Part shown: piece by piece, positions 43,046-54,600 of the stretch
Position numbering within the stretch: the first letter of the stretch is position 1
Layout of the letters: every line of letters begins with the position of its first letter
Assembly (NCBI GenBank): GCA_963971535.1
Contig: CAXASK010002027.1
Span: forward strand, 1-64,000
Length of the DNA stretch: 64,000 bases
Origin: Notolepis coatsorum
Taxonomy: Eukaryota; Chordata; Actinopteri; Aulopiformes; Paralepididae
Direction of reading: 5' to 3'
The notes under the pieces: model-generated
What the model was told of the DNA's origin: nothing
What the model saw: the letters and a program-made list of their open reading frames with translations, nothing else
Databases searched by the model: none
Position numbers and translations under genes: made by a program

Positions 43046-43831
43046 TCAGGCAGTTGTACAGATAATGCACAGAATTCTTTTGAAACGTATATGTATTTTC
43101 CTTTTAGCAGAGACTTTTTTTTTTAACCATTCTTCCTCAAACTGGGGGTCGGGTTTTGTCACAGCTTTCGCTGTGACATGTAATTCTGGTGGGGACATGA
43201 CGTCACCTCCAAACTCCCACCAAGTCTTAACCTTTTTAACTAATTGTTCAGATATTGAATCAGGACCCTGTGTTGATAGATCCCATGAATAATAATATAT
43301 AGGTTTTGCTACCCCATATTTTATCATATTATATACCTCTGGCTCATCTGTCCTAATTATTGTCAATTTTGAGCTGTCACTCAATATGGAGATATTAAAG
43401 GCACACATAAGATCCCGCCCACATACGTTGACAGGACATGTGGGGGAGTATAGGAATGAATGTTCCTTTTTAAAAGGTCTTCCATTTCCCCCCCTTTTAT
43501 CAATTACCCACAAGGGAGCAGTGAAACTCTCCTCAGTTTCCATACCTCCCACTGTGGTAACTGTTTTCCCACTTAGTCCTGGTTTTGTAGGAAAACTTTT
43601 TGTAGTTATTACCGAATATGTGGCCCCTGAGTCTACCATGAAGGGAATATCATATCCGTCTACTTGTAGTTCTATCATTGGTAGTTCTCCATTTAAGTAA
43701 CATTTTGGCAAAAGGAATTTTTCAGGTCTGATTTCTATATCACTCTTGGGTATATCTAATTGTTTACCCTTATTTTCTCCATGGCTATTTTTGCTAAATT
43801 TTAAGGTGATGTCCGTCCCCTGGTCCCGTCA
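43046..43831 (-). pseudogene. ERV protease (after an in-frame stop)
   Basis: Retropepsin with DSGAT in the active-site loop (residues 27-31 of the frame listed from 43711) and a GRDLM block. The frame is open back to a TGA at 43829-43831, and Gly/Arg-rich, nucleocapsid-like sequence (GRGRGSY) is in the same frame upstream of it. This resembles the gag-stop-protease layout of gammaretroviruses. The rest of gag and the 5' LTR are missing. Confidence 0.8.
43829..43831 (-). promoter_or_regulatory. Candidate gag-pol readthrough stop (UGA)
   Basis: In-frame TGA with CGG after it, between nucleocapsid-like and protease coding sequence. It could be a readthrough codon or a chance mutation in a decayed copy. 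Confidence 0.45.
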
Positions 43832-43967
43832 GTAAGATCCCCTCCCCCTTCCCATCGGGTTCTGCACAGTCACCCTCCATTCCGGGGGCCCTCTCCATCT
43901 ATTCCCGTCTCTTCTTCTGGCCTTAGGACTGTCAACTACTTTGTAACGTTATGTTATTTCGGGCATT

Positions 43968-45049
43968 CATAACGTTATTTCGCGCGACTGTACATTGTAA
44001 CGTTAACACAGCCCAGCTGTCAACTGTACTTTGTAACGTTATGTTATTTCGGGCGTTTTATTCATAACAAACATTGACGCGATTCCGCCAACACATACAT
44101 TATGTAATATTAGAATAACAGAACAGATTGACAGGTGGTGACAAAGCACTGGGCGCGTGTGTACATTGTGCACCCATTAGCCGGTGTTCTATGGACACAC
44201 ACACACAGCTGTGGACAGCTGGTGGTTTAATTTGGCTGAACAGTGTTTGAGACTGTTTATTTTAAAGGTATAATTCGTAATGCTGTCAAACAGTGACCTC
44301 TAGGCAAAAGAGTCCTGCTTGGTATTGTGCTTTTCTTTTTACTTTTGAATTTCTCCAGACCTCTCTTGGTAGAGCCTCAGGTGTGGCTAGCAGTAGCAAC
44401 CACTATACCCACTGAAATCCAACCCACACATCATCAGACAAAAACAAAACATGTAAACAAAGCTGTAAACAGTACCATGTTACCATCTTTTTTCCTAGAT
44501 GCCGGCTGCCGCTGTTTGACGACATTACAGATTCTACCTTTAAGCAAAACTGTTGTGGTTGAAGTTGTTCAGAGAGTGGAGTATATTACTGTTATATAAA
44601 CACAATTCTAGTGCTTAATGGACAGCACTCAGTCAGTCAAGTATAGGATGTTTATCTGGAGAATACATTTTCTGGTACAGATAGGGTTGAAGAGTGACCC
44701 TGAAGCATCTGTTTGAGTTGTCAGCGGGTTATGGGCGGAATACATTTGCTAGCAAGTGTTGATGACCAAAATAACCTCTAAAACCTCTAAAATTGTGTGA
44801 TGTGTGACATCTCTGAACACAGTGAGGGAAAACGGACCAAAACATTAATAAATATCTGTTATGTGGTTAGGGTATGTATGTTTTTGAAATAAATGCCCAG
44901 TGCTTTGTCACCACCTGTCAATCTGTTGGCGGAATCGCGTCAATGTTTGTTATGAATAAAACGCCCGAAATAACATAACGTTACAAAGTACAGTTGACAG
45001 CTGGGCTGTGTTAACGTTACAATGTACAGGCGCGTGAAATAACGTTATG
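43968..45049. mobile_element. Foldback DNA element with about 160-190-bp inverted repeats
   Basis: Left arm 43968-44157 and right arm 44887-45049 are reverse complements, sharing for example CGGAATCGCGTCAATG and GTGACAAAGCACTGGGC. The left arm has about 33 extra bases. The 0.7-kb centre has no recognised gene. No clear TSD. It marks the 5' truncation of the ERV. Confidence 0.75.
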
Positions 45050-46176
45050 GCGTTATGCGTGAATCTGGTCCTCGTTTGGATAAATATGTATTCGATTAGG
45101 CAGTGGCAAAAAAGAAAATGCGCATTGCGTGCGTTACCGGGGCCAATCAGGCGAATGCGGAAGCACTCTTGGGCTGCCTTTAATATAGACGCTTCCCGCG
45201 AGGCCCTGTGCGACCGCACTGCTCGCACACCCCCTGAGGCGGCCCTGGTTATAGCCCTGCAAACAAGGTGAGCCACTCCATAGACACATAGCGTGGCAGT
45301 CATATCCCGTTCCCAGCGTGGCGATCAATATGAGTTCACCTTTTTTTCTGTTTTATTATTTCATCTCTTTTAGTGCTATTTAGCACCATTTATGTTAAGG
45401 ACCACCTCTGTGTTAGGGTGGCGGCTAGTTTGGAACCCAAGAGCAGAACACAAGGCACAGGAGAATGAGGTGGTTTAGGATATTTAATAGGTACCAGGCA
45501 GATGACAAGGCAGGTAGGGAAATGTACAACAAGGGTGAGGAAGGTCACTCCATGTGACCCCAGGCAACGTCCCGGCTGGTGACGTCCATGGGTGAGGCGC
45601 AGGCCGGGGGTGTGCAATCCTACACACAGAAGGGCAAGGTTAGAGCAAGGCAGGTACAGAGACAATAGAAGCATACAGTATAGAGTCAGGTGAAGCAACA
45701 CTCATAGGCCTCATATCCAGGCTCGGTGATGAAGTGATGAGTCTCAGGTGTGTAGGATGACCCAGGTAGACAGCGTGGTGATGAGGAGTCAGGAAGCAGC
45801 CCATATAAGGGCGTGGAGACCTGCTGCCAGACAGGAGAGAGAGAGGCCCTGGCTGTAGAACAATATGTAGGCTGCCCATAAGATTTAGTTGTTCCCTCAT
45901 AATAAAGTTGAATCTAATCTAATCTAATATGTGTGTGTTTTCTGAAAACATAGAGCAGACATTCTTTATGCATGATACTTTTATGAGCGTTGGAAATCAA
46001 CCTTTAAAAAATGTCTCTCCTACAAATTCCAATTGGCCCATGTTCAAGATATAATTTATAAAGTATATCATCTAATGAATTACTCATAATATAAGAATGA
46101 TAAATAGCCTAAATAAGAAATGTGAAAATCTCTGTTACCAGTACTAACGTGTTTGTGTTTGTCATAACAGGACAGC
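45050..46176. other. Non-coding interval with retroposon-like tail
   Basis: 45190-45249 is a fragment of the CAGGGCCGCC-ended element seen at 59507. The stretch ending about 45928 finishes AATAAAGTTGAATCTAATCT plus further ATCTA units, a LINE or SINE type tail. No gene seen in 45930-46176. Confidence 0.45.
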
Positions 46177-47978
46177 CAGGGGTGTAAAGTACTTGAGTAA
46201 TTGTACTTCGTAAATCTCACAGGTCCAACCATTTTAATTAGTATATTTTAATTGTTTATCTGGCCGAACTAACGTTAACGTTATTAATCCTGCGACCACA
46301 GGTAAACAGCCAATCAAATCCCCATCAATGGAAAATGAACCCGCCCATACCCATGCTGATTGGTCCTTGTGCAACACTAGAAAGCGGGGATCTTTGATTA
46401 AACACCTGCTATCAGAAGAATAGACAGTCAGATCCGCACTATGCTGTGGTTAATATTGTGATATTATAGGACACACATACTCGTATGTGTACATAACAGA
46501 ATTACACACACTCATATGCACAAGGCTGAGATATACACGCCAGAGGCACACATACATGCACATACTCACTTGTAGGAAACAGGCATACACACACGTACTT
46601 ATACACATAGTTGAGGCATAAGCTCTCACTTACACATATAGGGGATATACACATACATAGGGGCAGGGGTGTAAAAAGTACCCAGAAATTATACTTAAGT
46701 GAAAGTATGGGTACCGTCTCAAAATCGGACTCAAGTAAAAGTCAAAGTATCTGGCTAAAAACACACTTGAGTAAAAGTAAAAAAGTCCTACTCTTAAATG
46801 TACTTAAGTACTAAAAAGTAAAAGTAATTTTTTTTAAAGGGATAGACCAGGGGCCTCAAACTCATTCCATCGTGGGCCAAGTTTTCATTTTAACTACACA
46901 TTGCACCAGGTGAGTTAGTTGAAGAGGTGAGCCAATTAGTGAAATCATCAGCTGGTGTTTAGGCAAGGCTGGAATGAAACCAAGCATACACTCTGAAATG
47001 AAAGAACAGAGGACACTTTTCTTTTGCATAAAAATTATTTAATGCACTTCTCCATTGAAGGTAAACTAACATGGACGGCATTCACATCACAGTCTGAATA
47101 ATATCACAATATTAACCACAGCATACTGGATTATCCTGAATAATATCACAATATTAAGAACAGAATACTGGAGTACCCTGAATAATATCATTTTTTTTTT
47201 TTTTTTTTTATTGATATTTTTGCACAAATCTTTCCAATATTCAAAATACATCTTTCCACAGCATAATATGCAACATCCAAGATTCGACTTTTTCTTTTTT
47301 GTAACAACATACAAAACATGTAAGAGACTCATACAAACACATTAATAACTGACATGGAAATTAAAAAAGCACTTACAAAAAAACATTACTATACATTGTG
47401 CATATAATATCCCTGATGCACATACGTTACATGTAGACCGATCTACCTGCAAGCAGGTATGTGCTGCATCTTCTATCGGGATGCCATCTTTCTCCATATT
47501 GCACGTGAGAGGATGCGTCTCAGATATATGCAGGTGTGCGTGAGAGCATGTATGAATAGGCTTGTTCAAGATGGGATAGGCGGACGCAGATCTGCGCAGG
47601 TTTTACTACGGCCTCGCCAAGCGCGTTGCATGACGGTTAGAATGTTGTCCGATTTGCTCTGAAAATCTGACGAGCCGCGCGCAGCATTCAGAGCGAGGCT
47701 CCACAGTACCTCTCAGCCGGCTGCTCCCGGCTGGGAAGCGACTTGCTACGGTCGCGCAAAGCGCCTATTGGCTCAGAAAGGTTGTCAGTCACCAGCCATG
47801 TGACAGCCAGGGAGTTATGAGACGTTTGATTGATTGAAAACTTTATTATGTTATGCGTTATCAACTTATCATCATATCATCATGATAAACTTCAAGCTGT
47901 CAGACACAGACACACACACACACATACAGCAGTGTGTTGTGTGTGCGTGCGGCCAGGAGCGCGCAACAAGATGGTATA

Positions 47979-49483
47979 TGAAGTGTCTTTCTCTTCATTC
48001 ATGTATTTCTATCTAAGTTCATTGATCGTATAGTGTTCTATATCACCCTTTCCTCTGCATTGGTTTAGGTATTTTCAGATGTTCGGTTTCAAGTAAGAGG
48101 AGACTGACGATATGGTCAAAATCAACGGGCGGCGGTTGTTTATTAATAAAACAGCTTTAGGAATTAAAACAGTACATCGTCTCTTTGGTTCAATCTAATT
48201 GTCTCTTTCATTTGGCTGTTGTCGTCTCTCGGTGCTGTTCGCTGTCTCAGGTTGTCCATGGCCAACACGCGTTCTCTCTAGTGGTCCGTGGTCTGGTTGC
48301 CACGGCAACCTTTCTTTCGGATCCTGGGAGGTTTGGGAGCGCTTGGTTCTTTCATCTACCCTCGGTGGAGTCTGGATATGAGCCTCGGCTCAGTCATCTG
48401 GTCTCAATGGCTCTCATGTCATCGGCTCTTCAGTAGCCGGCTTGTCGAGTCTCAGGCTTGGTTCTCCGTCTCCTCTGAGTGTCTTGCTCGGCTCTCGAGT
48501 TCTGTTTGATGATTCTCTCTCCGTCGGTGGAGGTTCAGCGCTCAAGCTAGGAGCGCTCATCTCCAGGTTCCTTCGCTCAGCCGGTGTGTGTGGCGTGTCT
48601 CTCCAGGTTCCTTCTGGTGTGAGTCGTGTGTCTAGTGAGTCGCCATCAGCCCTTTTTATCAGAGGAGAGAGAGAGAGAGAGAGGGGGAGACAGAGAGCGA
48701 GAGGGAGGGGGAGACCCTGCCTGCCTATTCTTGTCACATTCCAGCAGAACTTGTCTTGATGGTGTCCGGTGACCACATGTTACACAATTTCTTCTGCTGA
48801 CACAACCTCCTGGGTCCTCTGACAACGGTTTTCACAGTTTGAATCTGCTGACACTTTAATCATTACTTAATGAGAGGGTAGTTTTTCACTGAGTAATACA
48901 TCATCATGCTTGTGACTAAAATGTTTACATAGTCTAGATAAGAACCAGACTACTTTTTCAGACAGTGCCCAGATAACAAACCATATATCCCCGTCCTTTA
49001 ATAGAACACTTTATTTTCCTGATAAACATTTGACCAATACTGTATAGTTTTAGCTTCTAGTTTTAAGAGTTTTTATTCTTTATTGTGACTAAGTTATTCT
49101 AATTGTTCTAAGAGTTATGCCTACATGTAACTTTATTAGTTTTCTCTATATCCTTGATGCATTTTGAACATTTGGCCTTACTTGAGTGCTGCTGACTTAT
49201 CTATCTGAGAGGCTCTTCTTACAGTCCGATTTACTCTGTCCCCTGACCACTCTGCCATGTCGTAACTTGAAAGTCCTTACTTAGGGTAGGGGTCAGTTTT
49301 ATTGTCTTTAAGGTCAGCCATCTGTTTTCTGGGGAGTCAACCGCCTCTACCCTAGGGTCTCAGAAATACCTTCACATGGTGTTCTAAATAGCCTTTCTAT
49401 CAAGCAGCATTTTGTCTTTCAAATCATTTTCCTTGTACATTTCACTTGCATTTATTCATGTTTTCATTTAGAAATATACGACA
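47979..49483 (-). repeat. 3' LTR of the gag-only element
   Basis: Minus strand TGTCGTATATTTC...CACTTCA. An AATAAA-type signal (minus, about 48140) lies about 160 bp before the end, and a GATAAAAAGG TATA-like box is at about 48650. A short (GA)n run is at 48664-48685. Confidence 0.9.
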
Positions 49484-51681
49484 ATCCACCCTTAGGGGGT
49501 TTAATAACCTCCTATACAACATTAATATCTAAATTAAACATGTTAAAAAATCATAATCATAATTTTTGCTAATATTTTTCAAAATTTCAAAAAAATCCAA
49601 AATTGACCCAAATCGAACTACAAAACCCCTTTCCATCTGTACAGTTACAAAATCATCATTTCACCTACCTTTTCCTCCTTTCACAGTTATACACATTTAT
49701 CAGTTATTATTATGACATCCAGTCTAGGTCCGTCTCTCTATGCAAAGAGATGATCGTACCATTCTCAGCTTCTTTTCGTTTAAGACTATATTTATCCATG
49801 TACTTAGCTTAAATGTCTATTTTGTGTAATGGACTCTGCAAGAAAAGATTAATACATCACACCACTAAAATATTAACACTCTAAACATTTGAGGGAAATT
49901 CAAACAAGCAACATAAATCATTTTTACTCCTTAAAAAGACCACTGAGGCCTCAATTATTCTTCGCTTTCATCCCTGTCAGTTATCTCTGTTTAAACCTCC
50001 TGAGGCCTTTACTGCTAACTCGTTTTTGACCGTTTTCTTCTTGTTGTATCTTGTGCTAATCACCGCCTCCTCTTCGTTGTATGCAGGTCTCTGGTACTGC
50101 TCCGATTTTCCACAGAAGGAAACGATTTTCCCTCTGTCCTTTTTGCATTTTGGATTATTTTACAAAACACACAATAGATTGGAAACTTTTATTTTCGCAG
50201 ATACATCTTTACTGTTCTGCATTTTGACAATACATTTTTCTCCAATTAATTATCTATGTATTTCACAGCTTCTTACGTTAGCATTCAATCAAATCATCTT
50301 TGTCTCATCTCTTTCTGTGCTGTACTGTTTTACTAGATCAAATATCTTAAGATCAACACAACTACCTCCACCCTTGACAGTGGAATAACCATTATTTCAC
50401 TTTCAAATACCTCGTTTCCCGACAGCTCCTCGGTCCGGACAGTCAGCTCTAGACGAGGCCAATCACCAACAGAACCTATGTGCATGGTCAACAAACCACA
50501 GTCCCTTTAAACACACATCACACACTCTCTGCCAGCTTTCAACAAGCCGGTGCAGAGTCTACCATAAGTCAATCATCAAATTCACATGTCTGCACTCTAC
50601 ATGAACACTGTCTCGGCCAATTGGCGACCAAAAACCTACAGAGCTTTCTTATAGACAGAGAAATATGTTCCCCCAACACTTACCATAACCCAAAAAGTGA
50701 CACAACCCTCCAGATTCTACATCTGGAGTCTCAATGAGCGGAAAACAAACCATGAACCAGCTCCCGTCCATTTCCAGTTTCCAGCTCATTATATCAGACC
50801 TCCTACCAGTCCCGCTGTGTCACCACCACCTGCTATCCCTGACCGGCGAGAGAACTCCCCTCAGCCAGCCAGTTCCTAAAAAAAGTATAGTCAACCAAAA
50901 ACAAAGAAAATCGTAAATAAACAAAAAAATTGTGAGTGCCTACATGCTACACACCCATCCAACAGAATTAAACTATCATCTAGAGGCATAAATACCCCCG
51001 CAAAACTAAGACAGCAAAATTAGAAATCCAAAAAGAAATAAAATAAGTAATGAAATAATAATATTGTCGTTGTTTTTTTTTTTTTTTTTTTTTTTTATTC
51101 CTTAATTCAACTTTGACCACCCTTTGATCAAGTATTGTAATCACTACTATAAATAGTCCTTTGTTTCTAACTCTGTCTAATATTATATGTTCCATTGTTC
51201 CTGTCTAAAACCAACTGTTTAACCCTTCTCTGACACCGTCTGGTTCAGAGTTCACATGACCACAAGAGCCATTGCGGTGACCATTTTTCTCTCTCTCTCC
51301 AATCTGTGCAGCCGGGCCAGGCTGCACAGGTGGGAGATACCAAAAATCGTCCACCATACCATTCTCCCTTACGTTTTCCTCACTGCCACAGCGAGAGTTG
51401 ATCAGACATACTGTATCAAAAAGGAAAACCCATGATTTGTCTATTAATTAACTGTTAGTACGATTGGCTCATGCATCTGTCAGTCATTTCATCTCTCCCT
51501 GTTAGTTGCACATCCATCTTAGTCGCTTCCACTCATAATCTAATGTACCAACGCTTCTATATATTTTTTATTCTATTTTTTGTTCCAATCAGTCCTTCTT
51601 CCCATTTTAACTTATTAATAACTCTATTTTCCCGAGCACTATTAGCTCCGCTTGTGCATTCCTGCCTCGTTCTTAATTAAC
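49484..51681 (-). other. 3' internal non-coding region of the gag-only element
   Basis: About 2.2 kb, AT-rich, with a poly-T run at about 51068-51097. No open frame with a recognisable domain. pol would be expected here in an autonomous element. Confidence 0.6.
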
Positions 51682-52803
51682 CTATGACCTATGCAGACAC
51701 CCCCTCTGACAATGTCCCAACTCTCCACATTCCCAGCAACCCTGTTTGGACTCTTGCTTCTTTCTGGACGTTCGCTGAGGCCTCCACCCTTTGTAACATG
51801 ACCGAGCGAAATGGCCAACCTCCCCACAACCCCAGCACACAGCCGACGCCGGCCATCCCAGGGGTTCCAGTTTACCCAGTTCACCACGACTCCCACAGTC
51901 TCTCGGCTGGCCTCCCACAGTCCTCGCCAGGTCAACCCCTCTCCCGTCCTCTGGGCGCATGTCCTGTTGCCTGGAGGAGAGAGGGGCATACCTGTCCTTT
52001 TCTGCTGCCTCTCCTCGGGCCTTCTCTTGTTGGGAGGGGCCTGGAAACTCACCCCTCCTGCGGTCCTGTTCACCCTGTCGCGGCCCAGCTCCCTGTCCGG
52101 GCAACGGAGCACAGGGCACTCTTTGATCACAGCGGCCTAGGTCAGACGCCCGAAGCATGATCTCAACAGCTGTCGCTTCTAGTAGCACAGTCTTTCTCGC
52201 CAGTTCTCGTCCCAGTCTCTGAGTCTCGTGTGCGGCTTGACCGATCTCCAGCTGTGTCTTCATCAGATCTCGATGAACTGCCTCGTGTTGTTCGAACGCC
52301 GTCACAAACGCTCTCTGTTGTCTATAGTATGCTGCCTCTTCCCCCATCTCAGCACGGGCGGTTTGACGTCCCATCGTTGGGCTCCGCCTCTCATCTTGGC
52401 TCTGGTGCTGAGGGCAGGGTGGATGTGGGAAACGGGTGGGCTGTAGAAACTGTTCGTGTATTCCATACCTGCTGTCGGTCTCAATTCCAGCCATCCGGCC
52501 AGAGTGGACTTCGTGAGACTGCTGTAACCTCAGTCTCTTTTTCTGCCCCTTGGTTAAACCGCCGTCGCCTGCAATGGACACTCCAGCTTGAATCGGTTCT
52601 GGTTGGAGTAACACCGTTGTCACTGGTTCACTCCCCTGTATCGGAATCAAAGTCATCATTCCAAGTCCTTCTGTCGTCCTGGTCACATGAGAGAAGTCCC
52701 AATCAATAAAATCATTATCACCGGCAAAGTCTATCTGGGAAATGTCTGCAGAGGCTCTCGGCCTACTCCCCCCAAAAACCCGATCACTAAGGCCCTCCTC
52801 CAT
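51682..52803 (-). CDS. Gag-like protein with two CCHC knuckles
   Basis: 373 codons from an ATG. Middle part is Gln/Glu/Arg-rich with a likely helical stretch (about residues 150-215). Two zinc knuckles at the C-terminus: CWGCGEVGHFARSC (about 323-336) and CWECGELGHCQRGC (about 356-369), typical of retroviral and retrotransposon nucleocapsid. No major homology or capsid motif recognised. It is the only coding frame found in the element and may package element RNA for use with another element's RT. Confidence 0.75.
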   Translation of the reverse strand: MEEGLSDRVFGGSRPRASADISQIDFAGDNDFIDWDFSHVTRTTEGLGMMTLIPIQGSEPVTTVLLQPEPIQAGVSIAGDGGLTKGQKKRLRLQQSHEVHSGRMAGIETDSRYGIHEQFLQPTRFPHPPCPQHQSQDERRSPTMGRQTARAEMGEEAAYYRQQRAFVTAFEQHEAVHRDLMKTQLEIGQAAHETQRLGRELARKTVLLEATAVEIMLRASDLGRCDQRVPCAPLPGQGAGPRQGEQDRRRGEFPGPSQQEKARGEAAEKDRYAPLSSRQQDMRPEDGRGVDLARTVGGQPRDCGSRGELGKLEPLGWPASAVCWGCGEVGHFARSCYKGWRPQRTSRKKQESKQGCWECGELGHCQRGCLHRS

Positions 52804-54076
52804 ATCGTTGTTGTTGTTATTCTATTGTTACTGCATTTAACGCTTCAGTTGTTCCTATCAATTTTCCACTAAGGTGAACTTCCTATGTTACTGTCATTCA
52901 TTCCACTTTCAACACACTCTTGTAATCACCGTTTGAAAAAACAAGTTTCTCTGTCTTCCACTACTTCTACTTACTTGAGTTAAAACACTCACACTGTCAA
53001 ATTTCTACTGTGCAGACAAAAATTGATAACTGGCTTATCATTCATACTTATACCAAGGCGCATTAAAGCCGTTTTCCCTAGATGGTTATGGAAGTCGTTA
53101 GAGCTCCTGTCCGGTCGAGCACCTGTACCGAAAGAAAGCAGAAACATCCAGACTTAATACAGTGGCATTTCCCTTATTATTTCCACTCTTCGTTATGCAT
53201 TGGAAATGTCGGGCAACACTATACTAATATATTTAGAGAGACACAGTGTGATTTGTTTGAAAAAATAACGATACAGCTTATCTTGTTTTTTGTCCGTTCC
53301 TTCAACAGGAACACTGGAGTTTTCCAATCCCCTGTGTGCTCTCTCCACCTGATTTCCTGGGAAATATAATCATTAATCCCCTTCCTATCCATTGTCTAAT
53401 AATCCTTTGTAAACCTGGTCTTCCATCCGTTTCTAATCCCTCTTTGCTTGATGAATCTGTTCATCCTAACCTTATTTCTTATTTTTAAATGCCCGATTAG
53501 CGTATCGACTAAATGTATTATTCGCTTTTGCTTCACTTCTCATACTACATCCATTTCATTCATCCTTACACACAACCATTACCCCCCACAACACTTAATA
53601 AAAATTAATTAGTGTTGCTACTGCTACCAACCACCTAATCAGGGAAAACAATAAACCTTTAGCAACTTAGATCACTAAAACCCTGACCGACACATAGTAC
53701 AGCTGGCCACGTTAATAATTTCATGGACACCCGCACTATGCCACCGCAATATCCACCCAGTTCTCTGAATACACAAAGAACCGTCAACACACAGCCCAAA
53801 GCGTCCTCCCCTCAGTTTCGAACCTGAACGGAAACACCCCAAGCTTTACCACACCAAGAATATCACAAATCATCCTACCACCACCTGCACCCAGACAGGC
53901 CAACGCCCATCCGGTACCTACTTCACATACACAATAACAACGTAGTTCAAATAAACCTACAACCAAATGCCCACAACACACACCGCAATCTAGGGATGGC
54001 GAAATACAAGGAGAGACAGGGAAGGGAAAAGAAAAAAGGAGGGAGGGATATAGGGATCCAGGGACTAAGGGGAGGA

Positions 54077-54096
54077 AAGGGGGGGGGGGGGGGGGC
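54077..54096. repeat. Poly-G run
   Basis: About 20 G bases, interrupted once or not at all; length is likely unreliable in assembly. Confidence 0.8.
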
Positions 54097-54310
54097 ACAC
54101 AATGCAACATTAACTACTACCAAAACCGTCTAAATCAACCTTAACTTTAATCAGACCAAAAAAAATGACCATGAATATTCTATCTATCCTTATGTAATCC
54201 TATTTTAGCAAGTAACACTATATTAATATAACCAACACTCCAAGCCCATGATGAATTGAAAATGGGGGACCCTGATGTAAACAAGACGAAAGTCTTTCTC
54301 CGGTCTGCAT

Positions 54311-54398
54311 CCCCTTAACAATTGTGTGTATTGAGCTGTACTGTACTGCACCCACTCTACAGTCTGTTAACAAAATCTTTCAATCAATCAATCAATCA
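54311..54398 (+). repeat. 3' end of a LINE/SINE family with (TCAA)n tail, second copy
   Basis: Matches 20931-21008 (CCCTTAACAATTGTGTGTAT ... CAATCAATCAATCA) with scattered differences. It is only about 90 bp, a strongly 5'-truncated insertion. Confidence 0.7.
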
Positions 54399-54470
54399 GG
54401 CAATCTATACTAAACAAAAACTCCCTTTGTGCACCTGTCCCCTCACAAAGTTAAGCCGGGAGACAGGGAT

Positions 54471-54600
54471 GGAGCGGAGGGGAGCGGGGGGGGGGAGAGA
54501 GGGAGGGAGGGAGGGAGGGAGGGAGGGAGGGAAGGAGGGAAGGAGGGAGGGAGGGAGGGAGGGAGGGAAGGAGGGAGGGAGGGAGGGAGAGAGCGTGAAC
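54471..54600. repeat. (GGGA)n microsatellite
   Basis: GGGA/GGAG repeats in the leader of the gag-only element. Frames through it give Gly-Arg-Glu or Pro-Ser-Leu repeats. Confidence 0.95.

Noticed and set aside
48185-48776. Proteins of 60-120 aa present twice (also at 57116-57707)
   Set aside because: They lie within the two LTRs of the gag-only element and are duplicated only because the LTRs are; frames overlap on both strands and no domain is seen.
51684-52709. 158-aa and 159-aa plus-strand proteins
   Set aside because: Antisense shadows of the CCHC Gag-like gene.
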